Source: Verrucomicrobiota bacterium (GTDB taxonomy: Bacteria; Verrucomicrobiota; Verrucomicrobiia; Limisphaerales; UBA9464). From it: a DNA stretch of 64,000 bases. The notes below the pieces were generated by a model. The model had not been told where the DNA came from, ran no database searches, and saw nothing but the letters and a program-made list of their open reading frames with translations. How positions within the stretch are numbered: position 1 is the first letter of the stretch; every line of letters begins with the position of its first letter. Positions 1 through 9,281 of the stretch are shown piece by piece. The translations under genes and the position numbers were made by a program. The stretch is taken from assembly GCA_947454705.1 (NCBI GenBank), contig CANGKZ010000011.1:1-64000 (forward strand), written 5' to 3'.

Positions 1-275
1 ACACCAAAGCGCCGGGCGACGCCGCGTGCCGAGTCGCCGCCCCGGACCATGGAAACCATCTTCCGTCGGAGCGAAGCGGAGAGCTTTTCATCCCGCATCT
101 TGCCACACCAATCACCCGCGACGCATCCGCCAACTGCCCGGCGGGCCGGGCCCCGCTGCGGCCTCGCGTCGCTCGTCCGTCGCTGCGCCCATCACGCCGG
201 AATCCACCTCCACAATCAGTTCTGCCGACCTACTACCCCTGTCACCTGAGTGACCAACTCTCCCTGTCACTTGTC

Positions 276-504
276 TGTTGAAGTGTTGAAGGGGGCTCCG
301 GTACTGGCGCGAGGGTTTTCTCATCCGTTTGGAGTCCCGTCTTCAGACGGTTCTGGGAGGCGCGTCTCGAGGCATGCAACCGGTTGATTTTTAACCTTCC
401 GGTGACCCCGCCTCCGACAGCAGAGCCGCGTAAACGCGGTACTCCATACGCCTGACAGAGACCACGTCTCCCTTTGAACGCTTCAACTTTTCAACCCTTC
501 AACC
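276..504. repeat. Family A interspersed repeat, copy 1 (MITE-like, internal hairpins)
   Basis: GGAGTCCCGTCTTCAGACGG ... CAGCAGAGCCGCGTAAACGCGGTACTCCATACG ... TTCAACTTTTCAACCCTTCAAC; same order of motifs as 3612-3856. Confidence 0.75.
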
Positions 505-529
505 CACTGCTGAAGAGCGTTGAAAGGGG

Positions 530-672
530 TTGTCTGGGGTTGAATTCACCCCCGTCCGGCGTTCGAAAGCGCCAGGGGACTGGCGCACTCCACGACGCTG
601 TCGCGACCTTGTTCCCGGCGCGGCGAGATCCGCCAGGTCTTGGACTGCGGGAGTCCTCTACCGCTTTGTAGG
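530..672. repeat. Family B interspersed repeat, copy 1 (paired hairpins)
   Basis: GCGCCAG-GGGA-CTGGCGC hairpin (569-586), CACTCCACGACGCTGTCGCGAC, GCCAGGTCTTGGACTGCGG and AGTCCTCTACCGCTTT; reverse complement of about 52590-52760. Confidence 0.7.
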
Positions 673-747
673 ATCTCAATTTCGACGCCGGGAGAAGTCA
701 CTCCTCCCGGCATCCGAAATGCGAACTGCGAACTACGAAACGGCGGA

Positions 748-1470
748 TCAGGCCAGGGCGGCGTACACGCGGTGCACGTCGTCGTGGTCGTCCAGCTCGT
801 TGAGGAATGCAGCCACTTCGGTGTGGTCGTTGCCGGTCAGCGTCACCGGGTTTTTGCCGATGTAGCGATGCTCGCTCGCGGCGATCTTCCATCCGGCCTT
901 GGTGAGCCACGCGCTGACGGAGGCGAGGTCCTTGGGATCGGTCAGGAAACGGGAACCGATGGAACCTTCGGGGATTTCATCAGCTTCGAGAGGTTCCACG
1001 TTCTGCGCACCGGCCTCGATGGCGTCGCTCTCGGGGTCGTGCGACTTGTCGGTGTGGGTGGCTTCGATCACGCCCCAGCGATCGAAGAAAAAGTTCATGC
1101 TGCCGGGCTGGCCGAGCGCGCCGGTCTTGAACAGACGGCGAATCTCCGGCGCGGTGCGGTTCCGGTTGTCGGTCAGGCATTCCACGATCACTGGCACCTT
1201 GTGCGGGCCGAAGCCTTCGTAGGTGACGGTCTCGAAGGACACCACTTCATCGGTCTGGCCCGTTCCTTTTTTGATCGCGCGCTCGATGGTGTCTCGCGTC
1301 ACGGAGTGTTTCTTCGCCTTTTCCACCGCAGCGGCGAGTCGGGCGTTGAGGTCCGGTTCCCCGCCGCCGAGCTTGGAGGCAACGATGATTTCGCGAACGA
1401 GTTTGCCGTGAACCTGGCCCTTCTTGTGAGCCTCGAGTTCACGTCCTTTTTGTTTCCATTGAGCACCCAT
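748..1470 (-). CDS. yebC: YebC/PmpR-family DNA-binding protein (TACO1-like)
   Basis: 240 aa; N-terminal GAQWKQKGRELEAHKKGQ...FTKLVREI-type block and GGGEPDLNARLAAAVEKAKKHSVTRDTIERAIKKGTG are characteristic of YebC. Confidence 0.92.
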   Translation of the reverse strand: MGAQWKQKGRELEAHKKGQVHGKLVREIIVASKLGGGEPDLNARLAAAVEKAKKHSVTRDTIERAIKKGTGQTDEVVSFETVTYEGFGPHKVPVIVECLTDNRNRTAPEIRRLFKTGALGQPGSMNFFFDRWGVIEATHTDKSHDPESDAIEAGAQNVEPLEADEIPEGSIGSRFLTDPKDLASVSAWLTKAGWKIAASEHRYIGKNPVTLTGNDHTEVAAFLNELDDHDDVHRVYAALA

Positions 1471-1551
1471 GGGTCAGTGAAGATTGCCTGAGAGAGGCGG
1501 TGGATTGAAAGCCCCAAGAACCGGGGAGAGGGAAAGTGGAACGAGGATCCG

Positions 1552-2334
1552 TTACCAGGCGTGGTCGCTGGTGAGGGCTCGGTCCATGTGGGTGTAGCCG
1601 CCGTCCACGTACAGGATCTGTCCGGTGACGTGGGAGGATCGGACCGAGGCGAGCCACAGGATGGCATCGGCCAGTTCCTCGGGCGTGCTCAAGCGCCGGC
1701 CCAGCGGGACGAGGCGTTCCACCTTGGATCGTGCGGCCTGCGGATCGGGCTGGGATTCGAACCAGCGCCGGTATTGATCGGTGTCGCACTCGGCGGGGAC
1801 GACGGTGTTCACCCGCACGCCGTCGGGCGCGAGTGCCACGGCCCACTCGCGGGTGAGGGCGTTGACCGCGCCCTTGGCCGCGGCGTAGCCGGAGGTGCGG
1901 CCCTGTCCGGTCACCGCGACCTTCGAGCTCACGTTGATGACCGCGCCGCGTCGGGCGATCAGATGCGGCCGCGCGAAATGGGTCAGCGCGAAGACGTGAA
2001 AGAGATTCCGCTGGAGCGATGCGGTGAAGTCCGACGGGCTTCCAGTGAGCGGGACGCTGTCGTTCACGCCGGCGTTGTTCACCAACACGTCGAGCCGGCC
2101 GAATTCCCGGACCGCCTGGGCGACGGCGCGTTCGCAATCGGATTCGCGTGTGAGGTCGGCTTCGACGAACAGCGCGCCAGGCAACATGGCGGCAAGGGAA
2201 GTGCCCTGCGCGACGTCGCGATCGACGATCGCCACGCGCGCTCCTTCGGCGGTGAAAGCTCGTGCCGTCGCTGCGCCGATCCCGCGGGCTCCGCCGGAAA
2301 TGAGAACGCCCGCGCCATCCAATTCGAGATTCAT
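1552..2334 (-). CDS. SDR family NAD(P)-dependent oxidoreductase
   Basis: TGxxxGIG-like GGARGIGAATA, NNAGV, YAAAKGAVNALTREWA, C-terminal VTGQILYVDGGY. Confidence 0.9.
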   Translation of the reverse strand: MNLELDGAGVLISGGARGIGAATARAFTAEGARVAIVDRDVAQGTSLAAMLPGALFVEADLTRESDCERAVAQAVREFGRLDVLVNNAGVNDSVPLTGSPSDFTASLQRNLFHVFALTHFARPHLIARRGAVINVSSKVAVTGQGRTSGYAAAKGAVNALTREWAVALAPDGVRVNTVVPAECDTDQYRRWFESQPDPQAARSKVERLVPLGRRLSTPEELADAILWLASVRSSHVTGQILYVDGGYTHMDRALTSDHAW

Positions 2335-2406
2335 GGTGTGAGGCTAGGCTGCCGCCTCGTCACCGAGTCTGGCGAGGCGATTTCTGAAACTATAACCGGC
2401 AGGTCA

Positions 2407-2550
2407 AACCACAGATGAACACAGATTCACACAGATAAACCAGAAGTTGAGAAACTGGATGCACGCTGAACGTGATTACCTTCTGAGTGATTCCTGAATC
2501 CCTTCATTCCCTGAATCTTCATCTGTGTTGATCCGTGTCCATCTGTGGTT
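2407..2550. repeat. Family C interspersed repeat with inverted termini, copy 1
   Basis: AACCACAGATGAACACAGATTCACACAGATAAACC ... ATCTGTGTTGATCCGTGTCCATCTGTGGTT. Confidence 0.75.
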
Positions 2551-2593
2551 GCACGGTCCTTCAATTGCCGTTTTCAGGTTGAGCTCAACCGGG

Positions 2594-3502
2594 TCAGTTC
2601 TTGGTCGCGCCGGGAGTTTCGAGCGGCTTCGCGGATTCGAGTTTCTTGGCAGCCTCGGCCGGAACCTCGATCTGCGTCTTGCCCGCGTTCTTGATCTCGA
2701 TGGTGGAGATACGAGTCATTTCCCGTTCCTCTCCGAACATCGACATCGTTCCGCCAGCTTCGATCTCGTACTTGGAAATCACGCCATCCTTAACCCAGAA
2801 CTTGGCCGATCCCTTGGCGTCCTTCACTTGCGGCCCGCCGCCGGGGCCAGGTCCGAAGGAGAGCATCGGCTTCACGACGTCCTCGGGGAGCGTGCCCACA
2901 TAGATTCCAGGTTTGGTGCTCTTCAGGTTTTGCACCTTGTCCACGAGGCCGGCGAGTTCGTCGGTCGGGGTCTTCGCCATTAGGAGGAACCGGGCCATCA
3001 TGGCGCCGAAGCCGCCACCGCCTGGTCCACCCGGTCCGCCGGGAGGGCGTCCGCCGCCCTGCGCGCCGGGGCCACCAGGCCCACCGGGTCCGCCGTCGGC
3101 CTTCGGGCCTCCAGGACCTCCGGGGCCACCTTGCCCGCCAGGACGGGGGCCTCCTCCGCCGGGTCCGCCCGGAGGACGGCCGAATGCGGGGAGTTCATCG
3201 GCTGTTTTCCATCCGTCTGAAAGCTGAACCACGCCCTTGCCGTCCTTCAAAATGGCCACGGTGGTGTTGCCGTCCATGCCTTCCTGACTCAGCCAGGTGG
3301 CGCCGCCCTTGATGGTCTTGCCCTCGGTGGCGGGTGGGGTGAAGGGCATTCCTGGGAGTTCAACCGAGGTAACCCAGCTGTAGTTTGCGGCCGAGGTGAG
3401 GCCTTGGACACCGGCCTTGAGATCCTCGGCGGGAGTTCCGGCAAAGAGGGACACAGTGCATGTCAGCCCGGAAGCGACGAGCAGAGGCAGGATGGATTTC
3501 AT
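2594..3502 (-). CDS. Exported hypothetical protein with Gly/Pro-rich low-complexity insert
   Basis: Signal peptide (MKSILPLLVASGLTCTVSLFAG); central PGGPGGGGPRPGGQGGPGGPGGP... tract. Confidence 0.75.
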   Translation of the reverse strand: MKSILPLLVASGLTCTVSLFAGTPAEDLKAGVQGLTSAANYSWVTSVELPGMPFTPPATEGKTIKGGATWLSQEGMDGNTTVAILKDGKGVVQLSDGWKTADELPAFGRPPGGPGGGGPRPGGQGGPGGPGGPKADGGPGGPGGPGAQGGGRPPGGPGGPGGGGFGAMMARFLLMAKTPTDELAGLVDKVQNLKSTKPGIYVGTLPEDVVKPMLSFGPGPGGGPQVKDAKGSAKFWVKDGVISKYEIEAGGTMSMFGEEREMTRISTIEIKNAGKTQIEVPAEAAKKLESAKPLETPGATKN

Positions 3503-3611
3503 AGAGTCGATGGATCGTGCGTGGCGCAGAAACTGGAACAGGTTGCTAATGCGACCGCTGGGGTTGGGGAATGGTTACAGCGCGGATGCGGCAGTTGAAC
3601 CTGGAAACGGC

Positions 3612-3856
3612 AGTTGAAGGGTTGAAAAGTTGAAGCGTTGAAGGGGATTCCGACACTTGCGCGAGGGTTTTCTCCTTCGTTTGGAGTCCCGTCTTCAGAC
3701 GGTTCGGGGAGGCGCGTCTCGCGGGATGCAGCGGGTTGATTTCCAACCGTCCGATGGCCCCGCGTCCAACAGCAGAGCCGCGTAAACGCGGTACTCCATA
3801 CGTGAGAACGGAACCCGTCTTCCCTTTCAACCCTTCAACTTTTCAACCCTTCAACT
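3612..3856. repeat. Family A interspersed repeat, copy 2 (MITE-like with about 33-bp TIRs)
   Basis: AGTTGAAGGGTTGAAAAGTTGAAGCGTTGAAGGGG at left; reverse complement CCCTTTCAACCCTTCAACTTTTCAACCCTTCAACT at right; internal hairpins CCGTC-TTCA-GACGG and CCGCG-TAAA-CGCGG. Confidence 0.8.
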
Positions 3857-3868
3857 CGGGTTCCACGC

Positions 3869-4492
3869 TCACCCCCTCCCCATCCCAACCGCGGCGCGCG
3901 GGAGCCAGTCCGGCTTGATCGTGTGGCGGCGATTCGAGGTGTCGATGCGGCGGCGCAGGTGAAACCACCGATAGAGCAGGCACTCCAGGCGCGTCCAGAA
4001 ACGCAGGCGCTCGAGAACCGGGTTGAGGAATTCGGTGATCACGCAGTAGTGGGTGGATTTGGGATCGGTGTGGTGAATCGCATGATGACGCGTGCCCTGG
4101 ATGATTCGCAGGTCCTGCAGAAGCGTGATGAAGGGCCCGTTTTCCTTGCGGCTTCGGTGCGCCCATTTGTGGATCTGATTCGAATTGCCCAGCAGCACGG
4201 CAAACAGACCCACCGGCCAACTGTACCAACCCAGGGCGCATGCAACTGCCACCAGAACGGCGGCGAGCAGAAGCTGGTCCCAGCACGATTGAAACCATGA
4301 GTTCCGGAGAAAATGGCGGGGCTGATGATGATGCAAAATGTTCGGCCTTCCGACCAACCGGCCCAGCACGGGCCATTCTTCACGGACGTAGGCGTCTTCG
4401 ATCCAGTGGACAAACCCCACCACGAAGTCGGCCGCCAGGATGGCAGCGCCGGTTTTGAGAGGAATTGAAACCCATCCAGTCCAGTCGTTCAT
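3869..4492 (-). CDS. CarF/TMEM189 (PEDS1)-family plasmanylethanolamine desaturase-like membrane protein
   Basis: His-rich motifs: VHWIEDAY, HHHQPRHF, QIHKWAHR, HHAIHH, and THYCVITEFLNPVLE; hydrophobic N-terminal segments. Confidence 0.82.
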   Translation of the reverse strand: MNDWTGWVSIPLKTGAAILAADFVVGFVHWIEDAYVREEWPVLGRLVGRPNILHHHQPRHFLRNSWFQSCWDQLLLAAVLVAVACALGWYSWPVGLFAVLLGNSNQIHKWAHRSRKENGPFITLLQDLRIIQGTRHHAIHHTDPKSTHYCVITEFLNPVLERLRFWTRLECLLYRWFHLRRRIDTSNRRHTIKPDWLPRAAVGMGRG

Positions 4493-4625
4493 AACGCCCC
4501 ACGATGTCGCCGATTTCGAACGCGAGGCGTGAATCGATACGAATGAGCTGTTATCAATGAAATCGATGTTGCCCCGAATGCGCGCGGCTTGGTCTTCCCC
4601 GGTTTCGCGGTATGATGGCGCGGAA

Positions 4626-5333
4626 ATGGGTTCTCACGTCATGCCAGACCTGCTGTTGCGAGCAGCGAATATTCATCACGCGTATCGCGAGCGCGCGGTG
4701 TTGTGCGGCGTCTCGCTTGAGGTGCGCGCGGGCGAGCGCGTGGCGTTGACCGGTCCCTCCGGATCCGGAAAGACCACGCTGCTGAATCTGCTCGGCGGCA
4801 TTGATCGACCCAAGTCCGGCCGCATTGAGTTCGATGGCGTTTCGCTCGGTGATCTCGATGGCGATGGGTTGGCGCGGTTGCGGCGGCAGAGCATTGGAAC
4901 GGTGTTCCAGTTTTTTCACCTGCTCCCCACGTTGACCGCATCGGAGAACGTGGAACTCCCGCTGCAGCTCGTGGGCATCGATGCGTCGGAGCGACGCAGC
5001 CGGGTTGCCGCGCTGCTGGAACGCGTCGGGGTTGCAAACCGCGCCGAGGCCTTGTCGACCGAGCTGTCCGGCGGGGAGATGCAGCGGGTGGCGATTGCGC
5101 GCGCGCTGGTGCATCGCCCGCGTCTGCTGCTGGCCGATGAACCCACGGGAAATCTCGATTCGCGCAACGGCGAACGAATCCTGCAGCTGCTCCGCGAATT
5201 GAGCGATGAAACCGGGACCGCGATGGTGCTGGTGACCCACAGCGCGGAGGCGGCGGCGATTTGCCATCGGGAGATTCGCCTCCGGGACGGCGTCATTGAG
5301 TCGTCCATCCGCAACAGCGATCCGCGGGCATGA
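4626..5333 (+). CDS. ABC transporter ATP-binding protein (LolD/AttE-like)
   Basis: Walker A GPSGSGKTT, signature LSGGEMQRVAIARAL, Walker B LLLADEPTGNLD; alternative start at 4641. Confidence 0.92.
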   Translation: MGSHVMPDLLLRAANIHHAYRERAVLCGVSLEVRAGERVALTGPSGSGKTTLLNLLGGIDRPKSGRIEFDGVSLGDLDGDGLARLRRQSIGTVFQFFHLLPTLTASENVELPLQLVGIDASERRSRVAALLERVGVANRAEALSTELSGGEMQRVAIARALVHRPRLLLADEPTGNLDSRNGERILQLLRELSDETGTAMVLVTHSAEAAAICHREIRLRDGVIESSIRNSDPRA

Positions 5334-7993
5334 GCGCGGCGCAAAATCCCGGCGTGCAGCGGCTGCTGTGGTCGCGCGTCACGTGGCGTCACGCCGCAAA
5401 GGCCCCGTGGACCACCGCCTTCCTCGTCCTCACGCTGGCCCTCGGTGTGGCGGTGTTTCTCTCCATCCGACTCGCCAATCGCGCGGCGGTTTCGAGTTTT
5501 CAAAACTTCACCGACATCGTCACGGCGGAGAGCGATGGCATCCTGTCCGCGCCGTCGGGCAGCCTTCCGGAATCGATCCTCGGGGAATTGCGACAAGCCT
5601 TCCCGGGTGCGCCCGTTCATTGGGTGCCGGTGATGGAGAGCACGGCGGTGGAACCGGGCGATTCACGCCAAGGGAAAATCGGTGGCCGTTCGATGTATCA
5701 GATCCTCGGGGTCGACTGGATCGCGATGCAGAATCTTGCCTCGGCCCGGAGGCTTCAGCTTCCTGCGAGCTCGGCGAATGTCGGCAAATCCGCAGACACA
5801 GCGACAAACTCGAACACCGATGGCGGATGGATCCAGCGTCTGGCGGATCCGCGCGCCGTGCTGGTGACTGCGGCGCTGGCGGCGGATCTCAAGCCCGGGG
5901 TCACCTCGTTGCGATTGGTGCTCCAGGACGAGCAGGTGGAGTTGCGCGTGGCCGGGGTGATCCCGGAATTGCCGGACCGCCCGAGGCCGCCACGCTCGTT
6001 TCTCCTGATGGACCTGCCGGCGTTGCAGGCGTTGACCGGTCGGGTTGGCAAATTGGATCGCATTGAATTCGTGGTTCCCGAAGGACCGGACCGCGCCTCG
6101 CGCGTGGAGGAATTGCGTCGCGGGCTTGAGACTCTGGCGCGGGGACGTTGGACGGTGAGCACGCCATCGGATCGACGCGCGAGTGCGTCCACCATGACCC
6201 AGGCGTTTCGACTGAACCTCAGCATCCTGTCGCTGCTGGCCTTGCTCGTGGGGCTGATGCTGGTGTTCCAGGCGCTCGATGGTGCGGTGGTTCGGCGACG
6301 CGAGGAGATCGCGATTCTCCGCTCTCTTGGCATCACCCAGTCCCAGATTCTCCGGGCTTGGTTGTTCGAGGCGCTCGTCCTTGGAATCGCCGGTGGAAGT
6401 CTGGGAATCGTTCTCGGCTGGGCCGGAGCGCAAGGCGCGGTGCGCGGAGTTGCCGAGACGGTCAACTCACTCTACTTCGCCACTGCGGTGCGTTCCGCTT
6501 CGCTGGACCCAATCGAAGCCGCGGTAGCCCTGATGCTGTCAGTGGGTGCGAGCCTGGTCGCCGGATGGTGGCCGGCGCGTCTCGCGGCGGAGACCCTTCC
6601 CGCGCAGATGCTCGGTGCGGGGCGATCCCAGAAGGCCGCGGTGATTCCGCAGTGGGTGCTTCCGGGTTCGGTCGGACTGCTTTTGATCGGAGCCCTTCTC
6701 ACTCAATTTCCCGCGCTGCGGCTTTCGGGCGGATACCGAATTTCTCTCGCTGCGTACGGAACCGCGATCGCATGGCTGCTGGGGTTTGGTCTGCTCGGGG
6801 GCGTGTTGACGCCGCGGATGTTTGGCCGGCTCTCCACCTGGGGCGGGTTCTCCGCGCCGTGGCGGCTTGCGCTCAGTCAGCTCCGACGCCCCACGGGCCG
6901 GCATCGACTCGCCATCGCGGGTCTTGTTTGCGCCGTGTCCATGACCTCGGCCATGGCCATTCTTGTGGGGAGTTTCGACACCACGTTGCGAGGTTGGATT
7001 GAGCGGACCTTCATGGCCGACCTTTATGTGTCGAGCGAGGCCGTGCAGGGCGCGTCGCCGCAGAATCGCATCGCCCCGGAGGTGTGGCGTGCGCTGGCGG
7101 CCCGTCCCGAGGTGGCGGCCATCAATGTGATCCAGACGGCGGAGGTGCAATTGCCCCAGGGATCCACGCTGCTCTTCGGCGCGAGCCTCGCGTTCCAACG
7201 CGATCAGGCGCGCATCGCGTGGCGGCAGGCACCCCTGGATGACGCCGTCTGGGATACCAATCGCAATGCCGGACTGGCGCTGGCCAGTGAGAGTTTCTCC
7301 GAACGGTTCCAGCTGCATCGGGGCGACACGGTGGCTCTTCCCACGCCTTCGGGCCCGCGACGCGTGACGCTCGCCGGCATCTTTTCGGACTACGGAAATG
7401 AGCGTGGATCGATCGTCATCCAGCGCGAGCAGTTCCAGGAATGGTACCATGAAGAACTCGCCAGCAGCCTGATTGCCAAGCTCCACGCCTCGGACACCGC
7501 CTCGACCGTTCGCGAACAGTGGAAGGCCGCGCATCCCGGCCTGGCCGTGTACACGCAGCCGCATCTGCGCGGGGAGGCGTTGAGGATTTTTCGTCAGACC
7601 TTTGCCATCACCGACTCGCTGGAGTTCATCGGGGTGGCGGTATCGATTTTGGGTCTCGGCTTCACTCTCGCCAGCCTGCTGCTGGAGCGGCGCGCGGAAC
7701 TCACCACCCTGCGGTCGCTCGGATTCCGCCGGGGGGAGATCGCGCTGGCCACTGCGATTGAGAGTCTGATGACCGCGCTGGCCGGCGTCGTCGTGGGCGG
7801 GGCATCGAGCGTGGGACTCGGCTGGCTCCTGATTTACCGGGTCAATGTGCAAACCTACGGGTGGACCCTCGAATTCGATCCGCCGTGGCGCTGGATCGCG
7901 GCGCTGAGTGTTGCCGTGGTGGCCATGGCCGTGGCCACCGGATGGGGCGTGGGCCGTTGGGGCGCGGACCTTCCCTCGGAGCGAACCGAATGA
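5330..7993 (+). CDS. ABC transporter permease, FtsX/MacB-like, two-module (887 aa)
   Basis: ATGA overlap with the upstream ATPase; two FtsX-like TM cores (RREEIAILRSLGITQSQIL; RRAELTTLRSLGFRRGEIALATAIES). Confidence 0.9.
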   Translation: MSAAQNPGVQRLLWSRVTWRHAAKAPWTTAFLVLTLALGVAVFLSIRLANRAAVSSFQNFTDIVTAESDGILSAPSGSLPESILGELRQAFPGAPVHWVPVMESTAVEPGDSRQGKIGGRSMYQILGVDWIAMQNLASARRLQLPASSANVGKSADTATNSNTDGGWIQRLADPRAVLVTAALAADLKPGVTSLRLVLQDEQVELRVAGVIPELPDRPRPPRSFLLMDLPALQALTGRVGKLDRIEFVVPEGPDRASRVEELRRGLETLARGRWTVSTPSDRRASASTMTQAFRLNLSILSLLALLVGLMLVFQALDGAVVRRREEIAILRSLGITQSQILRAWLFEALVLGIAGGSLGIVLGWAGAQGAVRGVAETVNSLYFATAVRSASLDPIEAAVALMLSVGASLVAGWWPARLAAETLPAQMLGAGRSQKAAVIPQWVLPGSVGLLLIGALLTQFPALRLSGGYRISLAAYGTAIAWLLGFGLLGGVLTPRMFGRLSTWGGFSAPWRLALSQLRRPTGRHRLAIAGLVCAVSMTSAMAILVGSFDTTLRGWIERTFMADLYVSSEAVQGASPQNRIAPEVWRALAARPEVAAINVIQTAEVQLPQGSTLLFGASLAFQRDQARIAWRQAPLDDAVWDTNRNAGLALASESFSERFQLHRGDTVALPTPSGPRRVTLAGIFSDYGNERGSIVIQREQFQEWYHEELASSLIAKLHASDTASTVREQWKAAHPGLAVYTQPHLRGEALRIFRQTFAITDSLEFIGVAVSILGLGFTLASLLLERRAELTTLRSLGFRRGEIALATAIESLMTALAGVVVGGASSVGLGWLLIYRVNVQTYGWTLEFDPPWRWIAALSVAVVAMAVATGWGVGRWGADLPSERTE

Positions 7994-9213
7994 ACTTCTT
8001 CTCTCCAACATTCCGAATCGCCGCCTTTGAAACGCTTCGATGGGCTTTGGCCGTGTTCTCGATCTGCCTTTTGGGCGGGTTCATGGCGTCGGCAGAACCG
8101 CCGGGTGTACCAGAAATGAAAACCGCCGACGGCTTTGCCCTGCCGCAGCCGGGGCGGGTCTTTCGGTTTCCGGAAGATCATGGAAGTCATCCCGAGTTCC
8201 GAATCGAGTGGTGGTACGTGACCGGTCACCTGATGGAGGAAGGCGGGAAGCGGCATGGATTCCAGGCCACGTTTTTCCGGCGTGCGGGGGTGGGTGCGGG
8301 CTTCGCGTTGACGAATTCGGTATCGAGCTCGGGCGGCTCCACGAACTTTGCGTCGGATGAATTGTTTCTCGCCCACATGGCATGGCTCGATGCGACGACC
8401 GGGCGGTTCATCCACGAGGAACGGTTGAATCGCCGGGGCTGGGATGCCGGGGCGGCGGTGGGATCACTGCGGGTGCGGAATGGAAACTGGTCGTTGCGTG
8501 ACACCGGGCAATCTGCGCCCGGTGCGTCGGGACCGGTGATGGAACTGGTGGGCGGCGTTCAGGCCGAGGTGGGTTGGACGCTGCGTCTGCAACCGACGAA
8601 ACCCCTCGCGGTGTTCGGGACCAACGGAGTTTCGCGCAAGGCAAAGGAACCCTGGGCGGCGAGCCACTACCTCACGTTTCCCCGGATTGCGGTCACTGGC
8701 ACGTTGCGTCGTGCGGGAGGGGTGAAGGCGGTCACGGGCGAGGCCTGGATGGACCATGAATTCAGCAGCAGCCAGATGGGGCAGGGGCAGGTGGGATGGG
8801 ATTGGGCGAGTGTTCAGTTGCGAGACGGACGCGAACTCATGGTGTATCGGATGCGCCGCGACGACGGGACGACTGATCCGTTCTCCGTGGCCGCGTGGAT
8901 CGATGCGAAGGGGCTGGTGCATTCGTTTGGCGCGGGACGGTTCCAGTGGATTCCGCAGGGGAGTTGGAAGAGTCCCCGATCGGGCGCGGAGTATCCCGGC
9001 GGAGCGGAGATTCGGGTGCCGACTCCGGATGGCATGGGGACGGAGATCCTTCGGTTGAAGCCACTGGCGGCGGATCAGGAATTGTCCGGAGTGCTGGGCG
9101 CGATCCCGTACTGGGAAGGGGCCTGCCGTGTGCTGGATGCGGAAGGTCGGGAAGTGGGAAATGCCTTCCTGGAAATGACCGGCTACGCGGGAGCTCTTCG
9201 AAAAGCGCTTTGA
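7990..9213 (+). CDS. AttH/CrtC-like lipocalin-fold protein, exported
   Basis: ATGA overlap with permease stop; EFRIEWWYVTGHL, GEAWMDHEFSSSQM; typical of the AttH/carotenoid 1,2-hydratase-like family. Confidence 0.8.
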   Translation: MNFFSPTFRIAAFETLRWALAVFSICLLGGFMASAEPPGVPEMKTADGFALPQPGRVFRFPEDHGSHPEFRIEWWYVTGHLMEEGGKRHGFQATFFRRAGVGAGFALTNSVSSSGGSTNFASDELFLAHMAWLDATTGRFIHEERLNRRGWDAGAAVGSLRVRNGNWSLRDTGQSAPGASGPVMELVGGVQAEVGWTLRLQPTKPLAVFGTNGVSRKAKEPWAASHYLTFPRIAVTGTLRRAGGVKAVTGEAWMDHEFSSSQMGQGQVGWDWASVQLRDGRELMVYRMRRDDGTTDPFSVAAWIDAKGLVHSFGAGRFQWIPQGSWKSPRSGAEYPGGAEIRVPTPDGMGTEILRLKPLAADQELSGVLGAIPYWEGACRVLDAEGREVGNAFLEMTGYAGALRKAL

Positions 9214-9281
9214 ATCGCTCGATCAGTTGAGTTTTGGAGAACGGTGGCTGAACCTAAATCCGGCAGTTAAAGAGGAGTTCA

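Noticed and set aside
474-504. TTCAAC heptad tracts as a possible CRISPR array
   Set aside because: Period is about 7-8 nt with no spacer-sized unique intervals and no cas genes nearby.
1-740. Short ORFs at left edge (26..253, 474..671, etc.)
   Set aside because: Overlap repeat families A and B and show no domain; likely non-coding.
2913-3227. Pro-rich + strand ORF (PPPPGPPGPPGG...)
   Set aside because: Antisense of the Gly/Pro-rich tract of the minus-strand gene.
6539-8011. 490-aa minus-strand ORF
   Set aside because: Antisense to the ABC permease; Arg/Gly/Glu-rich shadow ORF.
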